Shown: positions 14,223 to 22,220 of the stretch, one piece after another | How positions within the stretch are numbered: the first letter of the stretch is position 1 | Layout of the letters: the number at the start of each line of letters is the position of its first letter | Source of the DNA: Candidatus Geothrix odensensis | Lineage (GTDB): Bacteria > Acidobacteriota > Holophagae > Holophagales > Holophagaceae | DNA: 28,347 nucleotides | Direction of reading: 5' to 3' | NCBI GenBank assembly: GCA_016714685.1 | Contig: JADKCH010000026.1 | Location: 1 to 28,347, forward strand | Translations under genes and position numbers: made by a program | Notes under the pieces: generated by a model | What the model was told of the DNA's origin: nothing | The model's database searches: none | What the model saw: the letters and a program-made list of their open reading frames with translations, nothing else

Positions 14223-16697
14223 TTACTCCATCGTCGGGTGGTGGATGGCCAGATTCTCGGGGCCATAGAGGGTCGGCAGCTGCATGGGAAGCAGCTTGTT
14301 GGCCTGAATGCTCGGATAGCCATTGGTGGCGGCGCCATCGGCCACGACGCCGGCGGCAACCCAGATGGCCATCTGGCGCTGGGCGGCGGCGACATTCGCA
14401 GGCGTGGTGGCATCCTGCAGGAGGAGGCCATGGGCGGCAGGTGTGCCGGTGGCGCCGTACTGCATGACACCCTGGGTGGGATTGGCGCTGCCGGCGGCGG
14501 TGGCGGCGGCCACGGCCGCCTTGAAGTTGGCCAGGGAAGTTCCGTAGATGTAGGGGACTGCGGGGGTGACCTGGCCGTCGCGGAGGATCTGGGTGAACCC
14601 GGTGCTCACATCAGCACCCAGCTGACCCTGGCGGCCGGCGAGGGCATTGGCGAAGTACTGGCCGTTGGCGTTGGGGATGACCGTGTCGCCCACAGCCTCC
14701 TGCACGAGCAGCCGGCTCGCGAGGCGCGAGGTGGCCTGGCCGGCGAGCGGCGTGCCCATGGTGGCGGGATCGATGGGGTCTGCCACGGCCTGGGCCAGGG
14801 CGAAGAACTGGAAGTAGGCGGCACTGCCAGTGGGGACGCCCGCCGCGGCCAGGCCGGCATTCACGGTGGTGGCGAAGGCGGGACTGTCCTTGAGGATGAA
14901 GCCGATGCGGGCACCGGGGACGCTGAGCAGGCCCTTCATGTTGCCGCCGCCGGTCTGGGAGCTGTTGCCGGCAAGGAAGTAGGAACCGACGATGCTGCCA
15001 AGGCTCTGGCCCACGTACTGGGTGGCGCCGCCGGCCGCGAGGGACTTTCCGGCGGTGGCCATGGCGGCCTGCAGGCCGGTGGGATCCACGGCGGGCTGCT
15101 TGAGGATGCGCTCCAGGCGCCAGAGGTTGAAGGCGCTGTTCTGGACGTTGGTGCGGGCGGTGAGGATGGAGGGCAGCATGAAGAAGTTGCTGGCCCACTC
15201 GGCGGAGGGGCGGCCATCCGCGAGGCCGCCGTGGCGGACCTGGTCGATGGCGATCACCACATAGCCGGCGGCGCACAGGGTGTTGGCGAGGCCCAGCACC
15301 TGCTCCTTCTGGCCACCGATGCCGTGCATGAAGATGGCCACGGGATAGGGGCCGGTGCCGGTCGCGGGGGCGAGCACGAGGAAGGGCACGGTGCGGCTGG
15401 TGTGGTAGAACCCGCGCAGCTGACCCGTGGCATTGCGGGCGGCCTGGAGGACACCCGAGCCCGGCAACGCCGAGGTGCCCGGGTTGTAGGTCAGGCCGGA
15501 GGCCGCGGTGATGTCGCCGCTGATGCTGGTGTTGGCGGGGACGCCGCCCACGGCGTAGGGATCGATCTGGAGGTTGGCGCTCTCAAAGGCGCCCGCGGCG
15601 ACGAGGCCGATGGCGGCATTCGGGGCACTGGCCAGGCCATTGGCGGTGTAGAAGGCCGCGACGGAACCTGGGGTGGCCGTTTCGCTGGCCAGGACGGAGA
15701 AGCCGCTGACGGCATTGCTCCAGGCGCGGCTCTCGCCGCTGCTGAAGTCCACCGTGTTCGGAATGGGGGCGTTGTTGGCCCAGGCCCAGAGGGCCATTTC
15801 CACGGGGATGCGCACGGCGGCGAGTGCGGGCGTCGGATTGGCGGGGTCGGTGGGGATGTAGCCGGCGCCGGTGGTGATGAAGCGCCCCATGAGGGCGATG
15901 TCGGCCCGCTGGGTGATGGTGGTGGTGGCGCTGGCGGCGATGAGGTCGTTCATCACCTTGGCGTAACCGGAGAGCTTGATGTCGGCGCCGGTCATCACGT
16001 TGGCGCGGATGGGTTCCAGCGCGGCGAAGGAGCCGGCCAGTGTCGTGGTGGACTTCAGGGCCTCGAAGTAGGGCGAGGCGGAGATCGGCTTGCCGGTCGT
16101 GTCCTTCACCCGGTTGGTGACCACATAGAGGAAACGGTAGCCGGGCGGCAGGGGCACCTTGGGCATGGCGTAGGCACCCACGCCGCTGGGGGTGAGCGCC
16201 ATGGTGCTGAAGGTGAAGAGCCCGAAATGTCCGTGAAGGCCAGCGCGTTGTTCTCGAGGCTGGGTCGGTCGGCCGATCGGGCGTCACCTGAAGATCTTGA
16301 TGTTGGCGCCGTTGATGGTGGCGGTGTCCACGCCGTTGGTGAAGCCGATGTAGATGGGGGCGTTCACGCCGGACACCGCGTGGGTGTTGCCCATCTCCTT
16401 CAGGTTCACGTAGGCCAGGGCCTTGTCGGGCGTCAGCGGGTAGCCGGGATTGATGTTGAGCGTGCCGGCCGCCGGCGTGGCGGTGGCGGTGTAGGTGATC
16501 GCGCCGGTCGTGGCCGTCACCAGGACGTTTGGCAACGGCACGGTGCCGGAGGCGGGATCGAAGACCGCCGTGGTCGAGCTGGGGCTGCTGGCGGGGCCGG
16601 TGACGATGGAGGGCGCCTCGGAGTCGCCGCCGCCATTGCACGCGAGGAGGCCCAGCAGGGACGTGCCCAGGAGCGCTTGGTACAGGTTTACGCGCAT
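14223..16697 (-). pseudogene. VolA/Pla-1-type surface lipase lipoprotein, frameshifted
   Basis: About 825 residues in two long frames. The N-terminal frame (16697-16284) starts MRVNLYQALLGTSLLGLLAC, a lipoprotein signal with lipobox LLAC, followed by a Gly/Ser-rich linker and FDPASGTVPLPNVLV, typical of bacterial virulence-factor lipase N-terminal domains. The C-terminal frame (from about 16205) holds an alpha/beta-hydrolase: PYPVAIFMHGIGGQKEQVLG (oxyanion region), IDQVRHGG, and nucleophile elbow GQSLGS (GxSxG). A late GDTVIPNANGQYF segment probably holds the acid Asp. A His near the end, in AAHGLLLQ, could complete the triad. Between the frames, three single-base insertions (in 16200-16290) restore IFQVTPD, then SLENNALAFTDISG, then LFTFSTMALTP. 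These are likely sequencing errors and the gene is probably intact in the organism. Expected at the outer surface, cleaving lysophospholipids or other lipids. Confidence 0.8.
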
Positions 16698-16776
16698 TGC
16701 TTCACCTCATGGGTGTGGTTAGAGGAAATCCAGGATGGGTCTCCAGACGATAGGCGGGCCAGGGCCGAAATTCCAC

Positions 16777-16808
16777 AAAAAAGGAGGGGCCCCAGCCGGG
16801 GCCCCTCC
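16777..16808 (-). terminator. Terminator of the coiled-coil lipoprotein gene
   Basis: GGAGGGGCCCC pairs with GGGGCCCCTCC (16783-16808 region). On the minus strand the stem is followed by TTTTTT. It sits 16 bases beyond the stop of the minus-strand lipoprotein gene and before the lipase start at 16697. Confidence 0.85.
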
Positions 16809-16823
16809 AGGGCGCGAAAGGTC

Positions 16824-17957
16824 CTAATCGGTCACGGCAAAGACGACCTTGTCGTTCTTAAAGCGGCTCACGGTGATGAGCTCGATCGTGGCGGTCATCT
16901 TGTCCTCGCTGATGGTCAGCTTGTAGTGCTCGTCCTTGAGGTAGGAGCCGGGCACCACGTTGACCTTGCCGATCTTCTTCAGGCTCAGCTCGGCGGCCTT
17001 GATGACGATGGTCTTGGCGGAGCGCAGGTCGAGGCTCTGGGTGAAGACCTCGTCGCGCCAGTTCTTGCCCGCACGGTCCTTGGCGAAGACGGGGATCTCG
17101 ATGACGCCCTCGGCCTTCAGCTTGTCGCGGGTGCCCACGACGTAGTGCAGCGAGTTCAGCTTGGCCACCTGGGCGGCATTGTCGGACTGCAGCTTGGCGC
17201 GCTCCTCGATGAGGTTGGTGCGCTCGCTGCGCAGGCCGGCGATCTCCTCCTCGATCTTCTTCTTCTGGCCTTCGAGGTCCACGACCTCCTCCTGCAGCTT
17301 CTCGTTCTGGGCCACGGCCTCGTCCCGCTCGCCCTCGATCTTCTCCCGCTCCTGGCGCATGAGGTCGTTGGGGGTGATTTTGGCCTTGCCCTGGGACACC
17401 CAGGTGCCGTAGGTGCCATTGGCGTAGAAGTGGTAGACCTCGAAGCCCGGCGCCAGCTTGTCCAGGATGGCCACGCGGCTCACCAGCTTCTTGGCCTCGG
17501 CCTCGGGCACGCCCTTCTTCTTGAGGAAGCGCAGGGCCATGCTGTAGTGGTTGTCATTGAGCTTGGCCACATCGGGCTTGGGCAGGTCGGCTTTGAGCTT
17601 GGCAAGCTTGCCGTTGAGGTCCTTGATCTCCTTGTCCTTGTCCAGCACTTCCTGCAACAGGGCCTGGTACGAGCTGTTCTTCTCGTTCTTGATGCGCTCC
17701 TCGAGGGCCTGCTTCTGCTCATCCGTGAGCTGGAGGGTCTCGGCGTTGGGCTTGATGTCATTGACGCCCGCCTGGGCCAGCTTCTTCTGCTGCTCGCTGC
17801 CGGCCTGGTTGAGCTGCTGGTTGGCCTTGTCGGCCTCGGCGGCCTTCTGGGTCAGTTCCCGGATCTGGGGGTCCTCGCGCTTGCAGGCGGTGGAGACCAT
17901 CAGGACGGAGGCGGCCATGAGGGCCAGGGCCAGCGTCGAACGTCGGAAGGGGTTCAT
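16824..17957 (-). CDS. Coiled-coil lipoprotein of unknown function
   Basis: 377 residues. The N-terminus MNPFRRSTLALALMAASVLM ends in VSTAC-K, a lipoprotein signal with an imperfect lipobox; Cys25 would be lipidated. Two charged coiled coils flank a small globular part: about residues 26-125 (REDPQIRELTQKAAEADKAN onward) and about 190-270 (LMRQEREKIEGERDEAVAQ and following). Between them, YHFYANGTYGTWVSQGKAKI looks like a short folded domain. The C-terminal domain (HYVVGTRDKLKAEGVIEIPV to the end) is beta-rich and repeats the style of the middle domain. No named family is recognised. ATG 17957 is chosen over an in-frame start at 18026 because it has GGAGGAACC just upstream and begins the signal peptide. 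It could be a periplasmic scaffold, which is inference. Confidence 0.75.
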   Translation of the reverse strand: MNPFRRSTLALALMAASVLMVSTACKREDPQIRELTQKAAEADKANQQLNQAGSEQQKKLAQAGVNDIKPNAETLQLTDEQKQALEERIKNEKNSSYQALLQEVLDKDKEIKDLNGKLAKLKADLPKPDVAKLNDNHYSMALRFLKKKGVPEAEAKKLVSRVAILDKLAPGFEVYHFYANGTYGTWVSQGKAKITPNDLMRQEREKIEGERDEAVAQNEKLQEEVVDLEGQKKKIEEEIAGLRSERTNLIEERAKLQSDNAAQVAKLNSLHYVVGTRDKLKAEGVIEIPVFAKDRAGKNWRDEVFTQSLDLRSAKTIVIKAAELSLKKIGKVNVVPGSYLKDEHYKLTISEDKMTATIELITVSRFKNDKVVFAVTD

Positions 17958-18142
17958 GGGTTCCTCCACGGAGGGGCGAATAGGGGGGTGCTGCGAGGAC
18001 GGGGAACTCCCCACCTTAGTCTTCAAGGCTATGGCAAGGCAAGAATTCGCGCGTCATCCGAAAGGTGTAAGGACCAGCGGCGCTGCGATATAGTCATAGT
18101 TTCCCCCAAACGACTGTTTGGCGGTGTTCCGAGGAGTCCGGC
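17958..18142. promoter_or_regulatory. Divergent lipoprotein/metK promoter region and metK leader
   Basis: TATAGT at 18089-18094 is a -10 candidate for metK with a poor -35 match. CCAAAC-GACT-GTTTGG (18106-18121) forms a perfect 6-bp stem in the leader. The metK Shine-Dalgarno GAGGAG is at 18131-18136, six bases before the ATG. No known SAM-riboswitch core was recognised. Confidence 0.4.
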
Positions 18143-19285
18143 ATGGCCACCCAGGGGCGACACCTGTTCACATCCGAGAGCGTCACGGAGGGCCATCCGG
18201 ACAAGATGGCGGATCAGATCTCCGACGCGGTGCTTGATGCCGCCCTGAAGGATGACCCCCGCAGCCGCGTGGCCTGCGAGACCCTCCTCACCACCGGGCT
18301 GGTGCTGGTGGCGGGCGAGATCACCACCGAGACCTACATCCCCGTGGCCTCGCTGGTGCGCGACGTGGTCAAGGACATCGGCTACGACCACCACATCAAG
18401 GGCTTCGACTACAACACCTGCGCCGTGATGGTGACCATCGACCAGCAGAGTCCCGACATCGCCATGGGCGTGGACACCGGTGGCGCCGGCGACCAGGGCC
18501 TGATGTTCGGCTACGCCTGCAGCGACACGCCGGAGCTGATGCCGGCTCCCATCCATTTCAGCCACCTGCTCACCCGCCGGCTGTCTGAGGTCCGCAAGAA
18601 CGGCCAGCTGCCCTGGCTCCGGCCCGATGGCAAGTCCCAGGTGACCGTGGAATTCGACGGCGACAAGGTACGGCGCATCCACACGGTGGTGATCTCCACC
18701 CAGCATGACGAGCACGTCACCCAGAACACCATCCGCGACAGCATCCTGGCGGACGTCATCAAGGCGGCCCTGCCTGCCGACCTGCTGGACGCCCAGACCG
18801 TCTACCACGTGAACCCCACCGGCCGCTTCGTGGTGGGCGGACCCATGGGCGACACGGGTCTCACGGGCCGCAAGATCATCGTGGACACCTACGGCGGCAG
18901 CGGCCACCACGGCGGCGGCGCCTTCTCCGGCAAGGATCCCAGCAAGGTGGACCGCAGCGCCGCCTACATGGGGCGCTACATCGCCAAGAACATCGTGGCC
19001 GCGGGTCTCGCCAGCCGCTGTGAGATCCAGCTGGCCTACGCCATCGGCGTGGCCGAGCCGGTCTCCATCGCCGTGGACACCTTCGGCACCGGCCAAGTCT
19101 CGGACGAAGCCATCGTCCGGGCCGTGCGCGAGATCTTCAGCTGCACTCCCAAGGCCATGATCGAGGCCCTGGACCTGCGCAAGCCCATCTACCGCGCCAC
19201 AGCCGCCTATGGCCACTTCGGCCGCCCCGAGTTCAGCTGGGAGAAGACAGACAAGGTCGAGGCGCTGCGGAAGGCGGCGAAGTAG
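18143..19285 (+). CDS. metK: S-adenosylmethionine synthetase
   Basis: MetK makes S-adenosylmethionine from ATP and methionine in the cytoplasm. The 380-residue length is normal. Visible motifs are FTSESVTEGHPDKMADQISD (residues 9-28, ATP and metal binding), GAGDQGLMFGYA near residue 115 (family signature 1), VNPTGRFVVGGPMGDTGLTG near 225, and GGGAFSGKDPSKVDRSAAYM near 255 (signature 2, phosphate-binding Lys and Asp). The start is set by a strong GAGGAG six bases upstream. It is a single-gene unit. A G+C-rich hairpin follows the stop, and the next operon converges on it. Confidence 0.97.
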   Translation: MATQGRHLFTSESVTEGHPDKMADQISDAVLDAALKDDPRSRVACETLLTTGLVLVAGEITTETYIPVASLVRDVVKDIGYDHHIKGFDYNTCAVMVTIDQQSPDIAMGVDTGGAGDQGLMFGYACSDTPELMPAPIHFSHLLTRRLSEVRKNGQLPWLRPDGKSQVTVEFDGDKVRRIHTVVISTQHDEHVTQNTIRDSILADVIKAALPADLLDAQTVYHVNPTGRFVVGGPMGDTGLTGRKIIVDTYGGSGHHGGGAFSGKDPSKVDRSAAYMGRYIAKNIVAAGLASRCEIQLAYAIGVAEPVSIAVDTFGTGQVSDEAIVRAVREIFSCTPKAMIEALDLRKPIYRATAAYGHFGRPEFSWEKTDKVEALRKAAK

Positions 19286-19328
19286 GGCTTCAGTCTTCAG
19301 GCCACAGTCCTCAGTCTTAAATTTGGAT

Positions 19329-19346
19329 GCGGCCCTTCGGGGCCGC
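19329..19346 (+). terminator. metK terminator-like hairpin
   Basis: GCGGCCC-TTCG-GGGCCGC forms a 7-bp stem with a UUCG tetraloop, 44 bases after metK. The downstream T content is weak (GTCTGTGTCTGCCTTT). Confidence 0.5.
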
Positions 19347-19402
19347 GTCTGTGTCTGCCTTTGGGCCGCTTAGATGGGTCGGCGCCAAACCAAACAATCA
19401 AC

Positions 19403-19419
19403 GCGCCGCCAAGCGGCGC
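19403..19419 (-). terminator. Signalling-operon terminator-like hairpin
   Basis: GCGCCGC-CAA-GCGGCGC forms a perfect 7-bp stem. On the minus strand it is followed by the T-rich GTTGATTGTTTGG, 37 bases after the REC-GGDEF stop. Confidence 0.5.
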
Positions 19420-19455
19420 ATCAGGGATCAATTCCTGAGGACGGAGGACTGAGCC

Positions 19456-20376
19456 CTACCCAGTCACTTCCACCCGGTTCCGGCCGCCCTGCTTGGCCCG
19501 GTAGAGGGCCTCATCGGCGGCCTTGAGGAGCTCCTCTGCGTGGGGGACGTCGCCCTGGCCATCTCTTGAGGCGACGCCCATGCTGGCTGTCTTCTTCAGC
19601 GTGACGCCATCGAGCTGGTGTTCCAGTTCGGCGAACTTCTGGCGCAGGTTCTCGGCCACCTGCCTGGCCGCCTCGAGGTCCGTGTGGGTCAGGACCAGGG
19701 TGAGCTCCTCCCCGCCGTAGCGCGCGGCGAGGTCGGTGGTGCGCACATTGGCCCGGAGCAGCGCGCCGATGTTCCGCAGCACCTCATCGCCCATGGCATG
19801 GCCATGGGTGTCATTCACCTGCTTGAAATGGTCGATGTCGATCATCACCACGGAAAGGGGGGTCTTGTAGCGGCGCGCCCGCTGCACCTCCTCCTCCAGG
19901 CGAGCCATGAGCCGCCGGCGGTTGGCCAGGCCCGTCAGCGGGTCCGTGACGGAGAGGGTCTCGAGCTGGAGGTTCTTCTCCCGGAGTTCATCCTGCAGCA
20001 GCTTCAGCTTCGTGTGGATGCGCACCCGGGCCAGGAGCTCCTTCTCGTGGAAGGGCTTGGTCACGTAGTCGGAGGCGCCGCGCTCGAGGATCTCGGCCTT
20101 GCGGTCCAGGTCGTCCTCGGCGGTGAGGATGATGACGGGGATCTGCTCCAGCTCTTTGCGACTGGCCTTGAGGCCCAGGAACTTCAGGCCGTCGAAGCCC
20201 GGCATCACCAGGTCGCAGAGCACCAAGTCCGGGGGCTGCTCCATGATGGTCTTGAAGGCGGTGAGGCCGTCCGAGGCCTCCATGAAGTGCGTGAAGCTGC
20301 CGTCCTTCATGAGGACGGCCTTGATCTCACTGCGGATCATGGCGTTGTCATCGACGATGAGGATGCGCCCAGCCAT
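19456..20376 (-). CDS. Response regulator with GGDEF domain (diguanylate cyclase, PleD-like)
   Basis: This cytoplasmic protein is predicted to make c-di-GMP from two GTP when its receiver is phosphorylated. It has 306 residues. The receiver domain (1-120) carries ILIVDDN, phospho-acceptor Asp55 in LCDLVMPG, and KPF near residue 107. A short helical linker (about 120-140) leads to the GGDEF domain (about 140-306), with DPLTGLANRR, the metal/substrate strand DIDHFKQVNDTHGH, and the active site as GGEEL (the active GGEEF-type variant). The inhibitory I-site RTTD lies five residues before GGEE, so product feedback inhibition is predicted. The start is ATG 20376, not the in-frame ATG at 20424. It matches the receiver start and overlaps the nagZ stop by one base, so it is coupled to the upstream gene. 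Confidence 0.93.
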   Translation of the reverse strand: MAGRILIVDDNAMIRSEIKAVLMKDGSFTHFMEASDGLTAFKTIMEQPPDLVLCDLVMPGFDGLKFLGLKASRKELEQIPVIILTAEDDLDRKAEILERGASDYVTKPFHEKELLARVRIHTKLKLLQDELREKNLQLETLSVTDPLTGLANRRRLMARLEEEVQRARRYKTPLSVVMIDIDHFKQVNDTHGHAMGDEVLRNIGALLRANVRTTDLAARYGGEELTLVLTHTDLEAARQVAENLRQKFAELEHQLDGVTLKKTASMGVASRDGQGDVPHAEELLKAADEALYRAKQGGRNRVEVTG

Positions 20377-21385
20377 CAGATTCTCCCTGCGGCCGTCTGA
20401 AGCCGCGCGATCCAACTGTTCCAAGCCTGCGGGTCGAAGGGTACCGGCGGCGGCAGGTGCCTCCGCATGGACCGCGTGGCGGCCAGAGCCGGGGCGCAGA
20501 GGGGCGCCGGGAGTCGTCCGGCGGCTTCAGCGCAGGCGGTCCAGCCCTCCGGGGTCTGGCAGACCAGCAGCCACTGATGCCGGCTTCCAGGGACAGGCGG
20601 GTCCGGTCATCCCAGCTCCAGTCCGCGCAGCCGCCCATCTCTAGATCGTCGGGGAGGAACCGGCCCTGGATGCCCCAGGGGTTGTCCACCACGGAGGCCC
20701 GGTGGAGGCTCGCCGGCAGCGGGCCGCTGGCTGGGGTGCGGAGGTGGGCCACCATGACGAGGCGGTCCGGGTGGGCGAGGGGGACGAAGGCCGCCGCGTT
20801 GCGATCCACCTGGTCTGCATCGGCCAGGGCCGGCAGGCCCTGGTGGCTGTCCAGGGTGGTGCCGCCGAGGCCCGGGAAGTGCTTCAGGCAGCCCCGCACC
20901 CCCATGGACTCCAGGCCATGCAGGAAGGCGCCCGCCGCGGCCGCGGCCTCGGCGGGCAGCGCGCTGGCGGCGCGATCCCCGATGCCGGCGTCCGGATGGC
21001 CATCCCAGAGATCCAGCACGGGGGCGAAGTCCACATTGAAGCCCAGCAGGCGCAGGCCCTCGCCCCAGAGGCGGCCCCAGGCTTCGCAGGCCGCGGCCCC
21101 GCCCCTGGTCCAGAGCAGGCGCAGGGGCGGCGTGGATCCGGTCCAGGGGCGCAGGCGGCTCACGGGGCCACCCTCCTGGTCCAGGGCCACCGCCAGGGGG
21201 AGATCCGAGCCGAAGCGGGTCTGGAGTCCGTCGACGAGGGCCCGACATCGGGCGGGTCCATGTCCAGGGTCGGGATCAAGGTTGCGGGCGAACAGGATGA
21301 TGCCCCCGGGCCGGAAGGGCAGGTCCACCTCTGCGGAATCGAGACCGCGGAAGCCGGTCCAGAGGAGCTGGTGCGGGCTGGTCAT
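20376..21385 (-). pseudogene. nagZ: Beta-N-acetylhexosaminidase (GH3, NagZ-like), one frameshift
   Basis: NagZ removes GlcNAc from muropeptides during cell-wall recycling. It starts MTSPHQLLWTGFRG. Motifs are PFRPGGIILFARN, VALDQEGGPVSRL (substrate loop), GFNVDFAPVLDL, CLKHFPGLGGTTLDSHQGLP (GH3 loop with the Asp-Ser-His catalytic dyad) and PDDLEMGG (nucleophile Asp). After LSLEAG the frame is lost. Adding one C near 20581 gives HQWLLVCQTPEGWTACAEAA and a normal C-terminus (FDPQAWNSWIARLQTAAGRI) ending at TGA 20378-20376, which overlaps the next start. Restored length is about 336 residues, normal for the small NagZ type. The break is probably a sequencing error. It lies four bases after the upstream receiver gene. 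Confidence 0.82.
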
Positions 21386-21389
21386 CCCC

Positions 21390-22220
21390 TCACCTTACCC
21401 GGAGGACCAGTTCCAGGTGGCGGGCCAGCAGCAGGAAGGCCGGGTCCGTCTCCATGAAGGCCGAGCGGCTGTCGAAACCGAGATAGAGCCAACCGGCGGG
21501 ACCCAGGGGCAGCAGATGGTCTTCGAAGTAGCCCAGGCCTGGCGCCGTCAAGGGCCCAGGCTGAGGCCGCTCGATGCGCGGGGGGAGGGCGAGGCGGCCG
21601 CGGGCCGCCACGCCGTGGAGGTTGCCGTCCTTCCCCCGCCGGTAGAGACCCAGGCCATCCGGGGACCAGCGAGCCGCCAGGCGGTCCAGCAGCGGGTCGA
21701 CGGCGGCCTTGAAGGAGGGCGCATCGAGGGCCTGGAGTTCCAGGTCGCAGAGGGCCAGGGCTTCCGCATGAGCTTCCTGCAGATCGCGCGTCCGGCTCAG
21801 GATCCGGCTTTCCAGCTCCTCCTGGTAGCCGCGGACCTTCTCGAGCAGGCTCGCGTGGTCCAGGGCCCGGTTGAGGACCACCTCCATCTCCGCCAGTCGG
21901 AAGGGCTTCTGGATCAGGTCGTAGGCGCCGCGCTTCAGGGCCTCGATGCTGGTGTCGAGGGTGGCGTAGGCGGTGATGAGCACGCAGAGCGTATTCGGAA
22001 ACTGGTGTCGGATGGCGCCGATGAGGTCGAGTCCCGTCTGCCCGCCGGGCATGTGGAGATCCGTGAGGACGACGGGAAAGACGCGTCCGGCCATGCGCGC
22101 CAGGGCCTCCTCGGCGCTGGCCACCGCCTCGACGCTGTAGCCCTGATCGCTCAGGGCCTCCAGCAGGGTCTCGCGGACCTCCAGCTCGTCATCGACGATG
22201 AGGATCGGCTGGCGGATCAC
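21390..22220 (-). CDS. Response regulator, receiver plus GAF-like C-terminal domain
   Basis: 276 residues. The receiver (1-120) has ILIVDDE at 6-12, phospho-acceptor Asp54 in LTDLHMPGG, and KPF in LIQKPFRLAE. A coiled coil (about 120-155, LLEKVRGYQEELESRILSRT) leads to a C-terminal domain of about 115 residues (YRRGKDGNLHGVAARGRLAL; GPAGWLYLGFD) that looks like a degenerate GAF-type fold. There is no helix-turn-helix, GGDEF, EAL or HD, so the output is probably protein interaction or ligand sensing. The receiver is strikingly similar to that of the upstream HD-GYP protein (shared YAT, IxALKRGAYDxIQKPFxLAE and DQGY), suggesting tandem duplication. Its start overlaps the stop of that gene by four bases. 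Confidence 0.85.
   Translation of the reverse strand: MIRQPILIVDDELEVRETLLEALSDQGYSVEAVASAEEALARMAGRVFPVVLTDLHMPGGQTGLDLIGAIRHQFPNTLCVLITAYATLDTSIEALKRGAYDLIQKPFRLAEMEVVLNRALDHASLLEKVRGYQEELESRILSRTRDLQEAHAEALALCDLELQALDAPSFKAAVDPLLDRLAARWSPDGLGLYRRGKDGNLHGVAARGRLALPPRIERPQPGPLTAPGLGYFEDHLLPLGPAGWLYLGFDSRSAFMETDPAFLLLARHLELVLRVR

Larger units (their letters stand above)
19288..19453. repeat. Inverted-repeat-bordered intergenic element with two hairpins
   Basis: The left border holds CTTCAGTCTTCAG (19288-19300) and CAGTCCTCAGTCTT (19305-19318). The right border holds CTGAGGACGGAGGACTGAG (19435-19453), which is their approximate reverse complement. Between them lie two perfect hairpins (19329-19346 and 19403-19419). 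It could be a REP/MITE-like repeat or just paired terminators between converging transcripts. Confidence 0.5.

Noticed and set aside
18020..18142. SAM riboswitch upstream of metK
   Set aside because: No SAM-I, SAM-II or SAM-IV core pattern could be recognised; only a short hairpin is visible.
14238..18248. A 1,336-codon open frame on the plus strand
   Set aside because: It is antisense to the lipase and lipoprotein genes, which have clear motifs, and is Gly/Ala/His-rich as expected for a GC-rich shadow frame.
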